A program made the position numbers and the translations under genes. This document shows positions 1-7,647 of a stretch of 13,374 bases of DNA, in pieces. The notes under the pieces are model-generated. The model searched no databases. It was not told the DNA's origin and saw only the letters and a program-made list of their open reading frames with translations. The DNA lies in assembly GCA_035591015.1 (NCBI GenBank), contig JAXIUW010128892.1, positions 1-13,374 on the forward strand, given 5' to 3'. The stretch comes from Cephalothrix simula (taxonomy: Eukaryota > Nemertea > Palaeonemertea > Archinemertea > Cephalotrichidae). Position 1 is the stretch's first letter, and each line of letters starts with the position of its first letter.

Positions 1-602
1 CCCTCGCCTCCCCATGCATCGGACTGAGAACTTTTAACCATACCACCCCAATGGTGTGTAAAATTCCATGCCCTTTCTAAAAATGCATAGGGTTAAGTTG
101 TTCCAAATCCAATGCCCCTTCTAGGCGATCTAAATTGTGATGTACATTTTAAGATGCATCATCTCCGATTTTCCATCAATTTTTTCCAATAATTCATCCG
201 CGAAATATAGTTCATGGGAACTTTAAGAATAGACATCCTGATTTTTTTGCAGCGAAGTGCATCATTTATTGAATTAATGATCGGTCCAGCCCTTCAGAGG
301 ATCATAACCAGAAAATATAATATGCGCTTTTTAATGCCTAGGTATCTCTAAACACTAATTTATTGCCTAAGGCATATTCCAAACACTTCTCATATTACTT
401 GATCATCAAATAATTAATACATATTGACTTATTTTCATTTTTTAATGAAACATATTGATTTCCCTATCAAACCGCCTTAAGCATTGACATTTTTGCAGCC
501 TGGAATGTAACGAGGGTTTTAAATAATTCTTTGTTAATGCATGTAAATGCCAAGTATCTTTACTTATGATATAGACAATCCTGAATTAGATTCTCTAAGA
601 TG

Positions 603-638
603 TCAAAGTATCTTAATATATCAAAGTATCTTAATATT
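603..638. repeat. two-copy 18-bp tandem repeat
   Basis: Two adjacent copies of an 18-bp unit beginning TCAAAGTATCTTAATAT differ only at the last base. This is a short local duplication with no sign of function. Confidence 0.8.
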
Positions 639-737
639 TATTGAATTCAAATGTGTTATATTAAATGTACCCCAAGATTAATTAGATATAATCCCAGTTA
701 GATAAATTAAGTGATCGCTTATAATAGAAGGAAGGTT

Positions 738-745
738 ATATTATG
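738..745. repeat. left target site duplication of the hAT-like MITE
   Basis: ATATTATG abuts the left CAGTGGCGTA terminus and is repeated exactly at the right end. Confidence 0.88.
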
Positions 746-957
746 CAGTGGCGTAGTGACCGTGGGAGTGGTGGCAGAACTCTACCACCATCGGGCACTT
801 ATTCAAAAAAAATGTATTTTCCAAAACGTGCTCAGCTCGGCCTTAAACGTTTAAATCCGGTGTAAAAACCGAAGTTGATATTGGGGGGGGGGTCCGACCC
901 ACCGGGCACCCTCAAAAAATGACCAGCCACCGGGCACCGACCCCAACTACGCCCCTG
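746..957. mobile_element. hAT-like MITE, 212 bp, with 8-bp target site duplication
   Basis: The element begins CAGTGGCGTAGT and ends with the reverse complement of CAGGGGCGTAGT, so the 12-bp terminal inverted repeats match at 11 positions. It is flanked on both sides by the identical 8-mer ATATTATG (738-745 and 958-965). Termini of the form CAGNGGCGTA with an 8-bp duplication are characteristic of the hAT superfamily. No transposase frame fits in 212 bp, so it is a non-autonomous copy moved in trans. It is more GC-rich than its surroundings, holds a run of ten G (883-892), and carries CCACCGGGCACC twice (899-910 and 927-938). The intact duplication suggests a fairly young insertion. Confidence 0.88.
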
Positions 958-965
958 ATATTATG
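958..965. repeat. right target site duplication of the hAT-like MITE
   Basis: ATATTATG directly follows the CGCCCCTG right terminus and is identical to the left copy. Confidence 0.88.
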
Positions 966-994
966 ATCTTTAGTTGGGGTTAACAATTACAAAT

Positions 995-1045
995 ACAAGA
1001 AAGTCGTTTTAGCCGTCTTTAAAATTACAAGACAGTCGTTTTAGC
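995..1045. repeat. two-copy direct repeat, 32-bp period
   Basis: ACAAGAAAGTCGTTTTAGC (995-1013) recurs as ACAAGACAGTCGTTTTAGC (1027-1045), 18 of 19 bases identical. The intervening bases also look related. This is a simple local duplication. Confidence 0.75.
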
Positions 1046-1519
1046 TGACTACGAATCATTTTGGTAGCAATTATAAATCGTAGAAAGATAATACCATTTT
1101 ACAATACTTATCTTTTATTAAGATAATTGGATTAATCTTGAAGTAGAAAAACGATTGAGATAAATTACAGGAGCATGTCTCCCTTATTCTTAAGGCTTAC
1201 TAAAGAATTAAGGATTAATGTTTTCGTGACAATATTGAACGGTTAATCTTCGTCTTACATGGACGGATTTTTCTTTTTTCAAAAGCAATTCCAATGAAAA
1301 CGAAATAATGCAATCAAATTAGGTGAAATAGCCGGTACAGCAGATTCATGTACTGATTATTGAATAAAATATCGATCAGCTTTCATCTTCACAATTCAAA
1401 ATCTGCTGCACTGGGCGTAAAAGTACCTCTATAATAAAATTATGCTGAGTCATCCTACTAAATACAGTATTGCGTAATTTTATTTCCTGTTTTCGACGCT
1501 ATAAATTTTTGTTTTTCAG

Positions 1520-1688
1520 TTGGATTTGACTGTCAAGAACCTCCCAGCAATCAGGACAGGGCACTATATGTGTGCATTTACAGGATATGGGGTCATCCAA
1601 TCAACTCCTGCGAAACTAAATGGGACGAATGGTGTGACGTGTAACACACCCTACCCCAACTTACTCCCTGCTATTCCTACGGGATCAG
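1520..1688 (+). CDS. plexin (probably plexin-B class) internal exon A, extracellular TIG/IPT-like segment
   Basis: Plexins are single-pass receptors for semaphorins. Their ectodomain (Sema, PSI and IPT/TIG modules) holds a cytoplasmic GAP domain in check. This 169-nt exon starts in phase 0 (TTG, Leu) right after a pyrimidine-rich CAG acceptor and ends in phase 1 at CAG|GTGAG. It encodes 56 residues with no stop: LDLTVKNLP at residues 1-9, a cysteine in YMCAF (Cys18), GVTCNTP (Cys41), and IPTGS at the end. The pattern (hydrophobic-TVxNLP, C-x-F, V-x-C-x-TP, IPxG) is that of plexin TIG-like segments between PSI domains. The GLTCPTP-like and IPxGxDHV wording fits plexin-B best. Asn34-Gly-Thr is a possible N-glycosylation sequon. 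It joins exon B in frame across a 941-bp intron. The plexin call is made by memory of the family pattern, not by a search; the A versus B class is less sure. Confidence 0.85.
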
Positions 1689-2002
1689 GTGAGCTAGTAA
1701 ATGGTAACTCACCCTGCATTCTAACTTAGTATTCTCTGTCTCCTTTCTATATCTTTTAAAAATATATAATATCCTTGGAACTTATTTTGGCGAAGCCCTA
1801 TTTTTATGGAGGGGAGAGATATCTCAGTTGTGTCTCCCAAAACGCTTTGAAAGAGCTTAGCATACTTTTTACATGTACATTGTATTACCATGATTACCAA
1901 TTTTAACGGTTTCACAGCATTGAATCAACTTTGAAACCACCCCCTGTTGGGATATTTCAATGACCAGTGCATTTTGGGAAAACGGGAAACGTCCCGATTG
2001 TG

Positions 2003-2066
2003 ACAATAAGTTATTTCCCAAGAAATAGGTTGTATACAAGCTATTTCTTGGGAAATAACTTATTGT
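2003..2066. repeat. 64-bp near-perfect palindrome
   Basis: The arms at 2003-2028 and 2041-2066 are perfect 26-bp inverted copies. The 12 bases between them are themselves palindromic (TTGTATACAA, 2030-2039) apart from one G opposite G at 2029/2040, so the whole 64 bp folds on itself with one mismatch. No terminal motif or target duplication assigns it to a known element. It could be a tiny foldback element, the remnant of an inverted duplication, or a hairpin in the intron RNA. Confidence 0.9.
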
Positions 2067-2414
2067 TCTAAGTTTCGAAGTGTTTTTTGGTTCCTTTTTG
2101 ATGAACAACGTTTTTCTGTAGTGATATTTTAATAATACCTACATGTACGAGGAAGTATATAAAATATATTTGCGCTATTTTGAACTGATTTTGTTTAGGG
2201 TCCTTTAATTGATCATTTGTACTATAAAATTTTTTGGTCAATTTAAGTCATCATAACTATAATTAGCAATAAATTGCTGTACTGACCTCGATATTAACGC
2301 TACTATAAAATGATTACAATAAGATTGTTTTATTATTATAAATTTAAGTAAAATTAAAATTCTTAAGTTTTAACACCCGCTCTGTCCATCTTTTACTAAT
2401 GTTAAATTTATGTG

Positions 2415-2432
2415 TGACGTCAGTGTCACGTG
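2415..2432. promoter_or_regulatory. full CRE next to an E-box
   Basis: TGACGTCA (2415-2422), the full palindromic CREB/ATF consensus, lies 4 bp from CACGTG (2427-2432), the consensus of USF/MITF/Myc-type bHLH proteins. Sites are exact in sequence; binding is inferred. Confidence 0.4.
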
Positions 2433-2629
2433 TTTGTTAACAAAGTGCATGTTTTTAACAATTGTGTATGCACCAAAACGTATACTTTCTGTTCTGTTTC
2501 GTGCGTTTGTCTTGTTATCGTCAATCGAACCGAACGTCTTTCTTCTAAAATGTGAATCGAATGTTGCCTTTTAAATTTCATCCCTTTTTTGATTCAAATT
2601 TCAATTAAAAATTCAATTATTTGTTTCAG

Positions 2630-2720
2630 ATCACGTGGTTATGAACCTTTCGCTGCGATTGGACGGAAAAGATTTTGTGTCAAGGCCATTTACGTTCTTT
2701 AACTGTGCACTCCACAAAAG
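2630..2720 (+). CDS. plexin (probably plexin-B class) internal exon B, end of TIG-like segment before PSI2
   Basis: This 91-nt exon follows TTGTTTCAG and ends AAAAG|GTAAG. The leading AT completes Asp57 with the G of exon A. The frame then reads HVVMNLSLRL, DGKDF, RPFTFFNCALHK (residues 58-86) and leaves AG as the first two bases of the next codon, which would give Ser if the next exon starts with T or C. Plexins have a DHV-x(3)-L-x-LR-like strand followed by F-x-FY-[DN]-C shortly before the PSI2 cysteines, and FFNC (Cys82) occupies that place. Asn62-Leu-Ser is a potential glycosylation site. GATCACGTGG at its 5' end also forms an E-box, probably by chance. The in-frame phase 1 join to exon A, two consensus splice sites and the family pattern together make this a confident exon. 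Confidence 0.85.
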
Positions 2721-3371
2721 GTAAGATCTACATCACTCCCACTACAAAAACAACACCCTAGGTCGGAAAAATACCCAATTTATTTTCAAACTAAACACCT
2801 AAGAAATGTGATCCCCTAATCAGCGTCCTTACCTGAAGGTAAAACCTTAATCTAAAGACTTCACTTCGTAAATGGCTATTTACTGTAACCTCTTAGCCGA
2901 CTCTTTTAGAAGACAATTTGAAAAATGTAACATTAGGTTTTTCGATCAATACGAATACCTTTGGGGTTTGTACAATTTTGGTCTCTTATATCTTTATTCC
3001 TTCCCTCTTATCTTGTTAAAATTTCGATCGTCGTCAAGATTGTAAATTTTTATTCCTGATCTTGTTTCTCTAGTTCGTGCTTCGTCAGGTCGTATTTGTC
3101 AAACATGATAATTTTTCCTGTGTCCGGCGTGTAGCTTTAAATTCACTCGCTAAATTTAAGAAAAAAATTATAAATTCTTAAAGGTTGACAACCTTGAAAT
3201 CCCTCTTTGATCTTCAGTTTAAATTACTCTTTAAGTTATGACTCTTGCTATTTCGTGGGAGAGAGGCGAACTTTGAATCGTCCATCATATTAAGATTTTA
3301 CCAGTAGCTTTTTTGGAAAAAATGTTTTAAAATAATTGGTAATGTCATAACGGCATTTGGTAATGTTTCAA

Positions 3372-3416
3372 GAATTCTTATTGGCTAAAGAATATGACGT
3401 CATGCTACGTCATAAT
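3372..3416. repeat. CCAAT/CRE repeat unit, copy 1
   Basis: A 45-bp unit: GAATTCTT, then ATTGGCT (inverted CCAAT box), then TGACGTCA at 3395-3402, then GCTACGTCATAAT. It aligns without gaps to 3598-3642, with 37 of 45 bases identical by my count. Confidence 0.7.
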
Positions 3417-3597
3417 TTTTATCAGTTTGTCTCGGGTTTTATTCAATGTACGTGGAACTATTAAGTACCGGTACAATACAATGACATTAACCGTTTGTAT
3501 TGTATTAACGTTTTATTGTTCAAGAATTCTAGAAAATTGACGTCGTTCTTTGTCATCATAGGCATGAGGCTAGTATCGGTTAGTTGGCTTTTAAAAT

Positions 3598-3642
3598 GAA
3601 TTCCGATTGGCTTGAAAATAGGACGGCATGCTATGTCATAAT
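3598..3642. repeat. CCAAT/CRE repeat unit, copy 2
   Basis: Ungapped relative of 3372-3416, 226 bp further on. ATTGGCT and the trailing GTCATAAT are kept, but the CRE has decayed to GGACGGCA. Confidence 0.68.
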
Positions 3643-3661
3643 GTGTACCAGGATTAAACAC

Positions 3662-3691
3662 TTCTTATTGGCTATGATACAATGACGTCAT
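3662..3691. repeat. CCAAT/CRE repeat unit, shorter copy 3
   Basis: TTCTTATTGGCT followed, with one extra base in the spacer, by an exact TGACGTCA (3683-3690). It shares the left two thirds of copy 1 but not the trailing GCTACGTCATAAT. Confidence 0.55.
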
Positions 3692-3704
3692 CTTTCTTTA
3701 GAGA

Positions 3705-3832
3705 TAATTGCTACCTAGTTTATTTCAATAAACGTTACCTCACCTTAGCTCCGCCCTGCTTCACTAACGTTGGTCACGCACACCGGAAAAGGGGGGTGAT
3801 GAACGGTCTTTTAAAACAGACTAATTGCTACC
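3705..3832. repeat. 11-bp direct repeats around a 106-bp segment
   Basis: TAATTGCTACC occurs at 3705-3715 and 3822-3832. The enclosed 106 bp is more GC-rich than its surroundings and begins with a perfect small hairpin (GTTTATT-TC-AATAAAC, 3718-3733). It could be a small insertion with a target duplication, but no terminal inverted repeats or poly(A) tail are visible. Confidence 0.35.
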
Positions 3833-4135
3833 CGGTAAAATCGGTAAATGAGTATTAACTGTCATTTTATCGATAAAAATCATTGACTGAAACATTAGCA
3901 CTACCTATGAGAAGGAAGCTCCCTAATTAGTGGAATCATGATTTTCATCTACATCGTTAACTAAGGAAATATTTTTCAATGATACGATCCTCAAAGTATT
4001 AGTCTCTAATGGGAATCGATTCGACTGTAGTTCCATGTACACTTGATGAGCTCATCTGTTATGTAAACATTTGTATACCAGTCATGGAAAGTCATCAGGA
4101 AAGCAGTTTTGTCAGTCATTAATTTTATCTGCGGT

Positions 4136-4149
4136 AATTGCCGGCAATT
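4136..4149. repeat. 14-bp perfect palindrome in a degenerate foldback
   Basis: AATTGCCGGCAATT is self-complementary. Around it, ATTTTATCTGC (about 4122-4132) pairs with GCAAATAAAAT (about 4183-4193), and CGGTAATTGC is echoed inverted as GCAATTACACCG near 4199. This suggests a decayed inverted-repeat structure of about 90 bp. Confidence 0.45.
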
Positions 4150-4496
4150 GAATGTTTCCCGGCTGCATTTTCGGCAAATAAAATTGAATTGGAAGCTGCA
4201 ATTACACCGTTTTCTGTTTTTTTGGCAATTCACGCCCAAAATGCTTTGTGAGGACATGTTTTTGTCGAAAATCTTCTGGAAAGTTCTAGGTATTCTAAAA
4301 CTAGAACAAATTGATTTTCTTCTAAAGTTAATGATTGACTAACAATGAAACAGATAAAATGGTATCTTCTCTTTTGTAAATTTGATATCAATAGATAGAT
4401 GTCATACGACTAATCACACGTTCATTCGATTTTTTTGGTCTGTACCCGAGAGACTGCTTGGTCTCCTTTTAGATTTATGATTTTGTGCACTGAATT

Positions 4497-4542
4497 CTTT
4501 TATGACAATGTGGGTCCAGACCACCAAGTCATTTCATAAAAG
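4497..4542. repeat. 46-nt imperfect hairpin
   Basis: CTTTTATGA (4497-4505) pairs with TCATAAAAG (4534-4542). Inside it GTGG...CCAC and GGTC-CA-GACC continue the fold. The stem is too short and interrupted for a convincing microRNA precursor. Confidence 0.5.
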
Positions 4543-4604
4543 GGATTATACGAAAAGTGTGAAAATGAAATTCAGCCTGTCTTATACCTTGTAGCTTATA
4601 GCGT

Positions 4605-4622
4605 CACGTGATTTTGACGTCA
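4605..4622. promoter_or_regulatory. E-box next to a full CRE
   Basis: CACGTG (4605-4610) followed after 4 bp by TGACGTCA (4615-4622). This is the same pair as at 2415-2432 in the opposite order, with the same 4-bp gap. Sequence match only. Confidence 0.4.
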
Positions 4623-5686
4623 TCGCAACAATAATCCTGTTAATCTTCTTTGATCGTTGATATTAAAATGTCGCACCAATGACTTCTTAGAACTTCAAAA
4701 TGAAGTACAAATCTTGTAACCGGGCCAATATTAGAAACGAAATTGACATGAATCAGTCTGAGCTTCGAAATAAGAATTGATAACCCCTTTTATCTATGGA
4801 AATTATCTACTAGGGTCTGGATGGAGGAAAACTTGAAGGTTCTTTAGAAGACTGCTCAACTGTTAACGTCATAGATTTTATAAATCAAATTTTGTCTGCC
4901 TAATTGACATAAGACTTAAGTTGGCTGTCACGATTGAAGAAATGAAATGTAGATATTTTAGAAAGATTATTAGAATCTCTGAAATATACGCACGAAATCT
5001 GGTTATTGAAAGAGCTATCTCCTGTGACATGAAAAAATTAATCATCATCATCTGTGTTCCAAGCTGAAATATGAATACAAATTAGTTTTTTATTGCTTGA
5101 CTTTTCTACTATGTAGTAAGTGAGATTCTGACTGGAAACATGAGCATAACGACACTATTCAGCAAAGGTAGATGTCCTACTATCTGTTCATATTTATGTA
5201 TGATATAGACTGATGATATTATTTATAATAAATTGCAATTTCTGAGACACAAAATGGCGGATATTTGTCGATCTTTTTCGCATACACATACCAATGTGGT
5301 TAAATTTACCGAACGTTCCCCGTGGTTTTTTTGAAAGCAAGGCCCTAAACTCCCTTGACCCTTATACATCAATAAAGCCCTACCCCAAATTTTTATTTTT
5401 GAGGGGTTTGCGCCGCCCAGGCCTTGCCCCGGGGTCAAAAATAAATTTTTGCGGAAATATTTTCTTAAAGTTATTTCTGGTTCCCTGGGGCCCCGTGGCG
5501 TTCGCAGGGTGGCGCTACCCCTTCGAAATTATAAACTTGGGGTATGCTTTCCACAACATTTTGTGGTCAAGTATAGGTACTAGTTTTACATAGAGATCGG
5601 GATCGTTGACAAGTTTTTATAATTCAATATGGCAATAAAAGTAACTATTTAACTTCAATTCTAAATATATTTTCACTTTTTAACAG

Positions 5687-5719
5687 TTCTACGGGTGTTT
5701 CAAGTATATACGGTCCAAG
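5687..5719 (+). CDS. candidate 33-nt plexin microexon
   Basis: The segment is bounded by a long pyrimidine tract ending TTTTTAACAG and by AAG|GTAAAA. Its first base (T) would complete the AG left by exon B to give Ser. It then reads STGVSSIYGP with no stop and leaves AG again, so it is exactly 33 nt, divisible by three, and could be included or skipped without changing frame. In the protein it would sit between the FFNC cysteine and the first PSI2 cysteine, a linker whose length varies among plexins. No family residue can be matched in it, and a splice-bounded 33-mer in the right phase could arise by chance, so this stays a candidate. Confidence 0.38.
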
Positions 5720-5838
5720 GTAAAACATTGCATGAAAGCTAACCCTTCTTTCGAGTTTGGTTTTGAACTGAGATTTCTAACTTTTAAGAGTTATGTTTCC
5801 TAGTGTGTCTTTGATTGAAACTCACAATAATCAATCTA

Positions 5839-5887
5839 AAATCAGTCTTTTATCAGTATGAATAGCTGAAATCAGTCTTTTAGCAGT
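5839..5887. repeat. two-copy direct repeat, 30-bp period
   Basis: AAATCAGTCTTTTATCAGT (5839-5857) and AAATCAGTCTTTTAGCAGT (5869-5887) differ at one base. A third, degraded ACTGATTTC lies inverted near 5927. Confidence 0.75.
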
Positions 5888-6187
5888 CAAAATCAATAAG
5901 TTTCTGATTAATTTTACTGATTTCGGTTTTGGTCCGATTTATTAACATATCGAAAGCCAAGAAAATAAAAATATTTTTCTTTTGTGATCCAATTATAGAC
6001 AAGAACAATTTTGGCTTGAAGTTAATTATTCGGAAATTGTCGTAAGGGTAGATTTAATTAACTGATTTTGGTTACTCTCTTTTGTTTAAATATAATTATC
6101 TCTGGATCAAAGACATTCTCTACAATGTCAGTAGTCTATTAACCCCTCGTTTCTTGTAGACAACGTTTTTGATTACTTTATCCGAGG

Positions 6188-6420
6188 ATTATAATAGCTC
6201 AGTTGGTTAGAGACTTGGCTCATAATCGGAGGTTCATGGGTTTGAGTTCGAACCTCACCACTGACTCAAGCTTTTGGTCCTCAGTTCATCTAACTGGGAT
6301 ATCAAAGGCCTGAGGTTGTACTTGCCGGTGATTAAACGACGTTGGTGGCGCACATAGGCTCCTCCGAAGAGCTCAAGCTCAAGCGGAATTTCTCAACTGA
6401 GAGCCAAAATCATTACTTGT
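6188..6420 (+). mobile_element. tRNA-derived SINE with a tRNA-Met-like head
   Basis: The head (about 6188-6264) has an RNA polymerase III box A, TAGCTCAGTTGG (6195-6206), and a box B-like GAGTTCGAACC (6244-6254). The anticodon loop CTCATAA gives CAT at 6221-6223, as in tRNA-Met, and TTGAG-TTCGAAC-CTCAC can form most of a T arm. The acceptor arms do not pair, and there are extra bases between the anticodon and T arms, so this is not a working tRNA gene. The roughly 155 bp downstream is GC-richer than the surroundings and looks like a SINE body. I could not find a clear tail or target duplication, so the 3' end is approximate. Confidence 0.65.
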
Positions 6421-6486
6421 CAGAAACCAGAAATCCAGTTCTTTTGCATTCTCGAGCCCAGATAAAATATGGGTCGAAACAATTCT

Positions 6487-6498
6487 GGGGGGGGGGGG
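6487..6498. repeat. poly-G run of twelve
   Basis: Twelve consecutive G follow AATTCT. The downstream 60 bp is GC-richer than the background and may belong to an unidentified repeat. Such a run could form a G-rich structure or be an assembly trouble spot. Confidence 0.8.
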
Positions 6499-7450
6499 TA
6501 TGTTGAGGCATAACGCAAAGGGCTTCCACTCAAAAAAATTCCACGCGAGGGCTCTTAGCGTCGCTGGGTATGATTTTTTCTGAAATTATAAGAAAAACAT
6601 AGTACCTTAAAGATGCAATGATAAGTCATTCTGAAATCGGTTCGAAAGCATATGCCCCGTCTGCTTATCCCCTGCATTGATCTAAATTCTAGCATCAACA
6701 CGATGAAATTGTCCCGAAAAATAGTGGTTGAGATTGTAGCGACGTAACGTCGTAGATCGCTATATACTTTTTAGGAGAATGCTCATAATTGTGATGTTGA
6801 CCGATATGATGACATTCATAATTGTCCATTTTGAACCTTTATTTAGTAGGAGTAAAAAATTAATTGTTGAAAATTGAAAAGCTCTGATTAACGGTTAATC
6901 TCGGTGTTGAGTATTATTCTGTTGAATAAATGGCTTATTTTTTTGTGGCGTGAAATTGCACTTAACACTCAGTCTTTTTCCTAATTTGTATCTGCTCACT
7001 AAATCGAATAATTACGGTATGTTAGCAAATTGAATGAAAATTAATATAAAAATTGCGTGACTGTTTTCTAACATAATTTGTGCATTTTGCGTGGTGAATT
7101 AACTTCATAAAAACGGTTGATATTAACCATGTCCCAAGATAATTAAATGCAGTGCTTAACTAGGGGATTTTTGATTAGTTTTACAATTCGAGTAACGCTA
7201 TAATTTGACGTCCCTTCAAAAAAGGTTTAAAATATTAAAACCTCCATAAACCGGTATCGTTTTTTTGTTTCTCATTACAATTTAACGTAGAAATGGCTTT
7301 TCTACTTACCAAGATCAGTTGCTGTGTTGCGGATATCGAGGCCCTTAGTGAATAAGCCCCCTTTGTACCTAAAACTTAAGGTCGAATTTATAGCTTCTCT
7401 GGTTTGGGCCTCGGTGTCCCTAATAATCCAGTGTGGAAGATATGTCACTA

Positions 7451-7485
7451 CCGGGCTGCATACGATGCATGTCCGGGCTGTATAC
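7451..7485. repeat. two-copy 13-bp direct repeat
   Basis: CCGGGCTGCATAC (7451-7463) recurs as CCGGGCTGTATAC (7473-7485). It lies in a GC-richer patch (about 7310-7560) that may be an old unidentified repeat. Confidence 0.6.
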
Positions 7486-7568
7486 TTTTTATAGTTTATA
7501 GTGTTAATGGAAGAAGCCCGCCTATAGGTCCCCCCTGTTTCCCTACAGGTTTCAGGGATTAATTTCCT

Positions 7569-7591
7569 ACAGTATAACAGTGTTATACTGT
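7569..7591. repeat. 23-nt perfect hairpin with a nearby third copy
   Basis: ACAGTATAAC (7569-7578) and GTTATACTGT (7582-7591) are perfect inverted copies around a 3-nt loop. AGTATAACAG occurs once more at about 7599-7608. These could be remnants of transposon termini, but no partner end was found. Confidence 0.7.
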
Positions 7592-7647
7592 ACAATATAG
7601 TATAACAGTTTTCTAATGTAGAAGAATGACAGTAACCCTGCGGACTA

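Larger units (their letters stand above)
1..1519 (+). other. non-coding upstream stretch, probably plexin intron
   Basis: No supportable exon is visible here. The stretch is AT-rich with frequent stops in all frames. It ends in a pyrimidine-rich tract and a CAG acceptor directly before the first plexin exon, so at least its 3' part should be intron. I looked for the preceding plexin exon (the PSI1 region with a Cys-x-Trp-Cys pattern, ending in phase 0 at a GT donor) and did not find it, so that exon probably lies outside the window. Contents: two short tandem repeats and one complete MITE, listed separately. Near the start, TCCATGCCCTTTCTA (about 67-81) recurs as TCCAATGCCCCTTCTA about 42 bp later, a weak direct repeat. 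Confidence 0.6.
1689..2629 (+). other. plexin intron between exons A and B (941 bp, phase 1)
   Basis: Begins GTGAGC and ends TTGTTTCAG, both good consensus splice borders, and splits a codon after its first base (G|AT, Asp57). It is AT-rich and non-coding. It contains a long palindrome (2003-2066), a short hairpin just before it (CGGGA...TCCCG, about 1984-1996) and a CRE/E-box pair (2415-2432). Small open frames in this region are chance. Confidence 0.83.
2721..5686 (+). other. plexin intron after exon B (2966 bp if the microexon is real, otherwise much longer)
   Basis: Starts GTAAGA. If the microexon at 5687 is used, it ends CACTTTTTAACAG. It is AT-rich and has no recognisable gene on either strand. 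It contains the CCAAT/CRE repeats (3372-3691), an 11-bp direct repeat pair (3705-3832), an AATTGCCGGCAATT palindrome, several hairpins, and a GC-richer stretch at about 5330-5530 with a broad imperfect hairpin. That stretch holds a 99-codon frame, but the protein resembles nothing I know. Confidence 0.6.

Noticed and set aside
1721-2108. Two overlapping minus-strand open frames of 64 and 79 codons
   Set aside because: They lie in the plexin intron, run through the palindrome, overlap each other and show no protein pattern.
3461-3661. Minus-strand 66-codon frame
   Set aside because: Overlaps CCAAT/CRE repeat copy 2 and has no recognisable protein features; most likely chance.
4006-4342. Opposing 83- and 77-codon frames, one rich in Cys and Arg
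   Set aside because: They cover the same degenerate foldback on both strands, a typical source of mirrored chance frames. The Cys pairs do not form a known zinc-binding spacing.
5294-5593. 99-codon plus-strand frame, the longest in the window
   Set aside because: It exists because the region is GC-richer. Composition is low in acidic residues, no domain or splice border fits, and the region contains an imperfect hairpin (TTTATTTTTGA / TCAAAAATAAA), more like a repeat.
5839-5887. Start of a CRISPR array
   Set aside because: There are only two short direct repeats in an animal-like intron, with no further units and no cas genes.
6188-6264. A functional tRNA-Met gene
   Set aside because: The acceptor strands do not pair and extra bases lie between the anticodon and T arms; a SINE head fits better.
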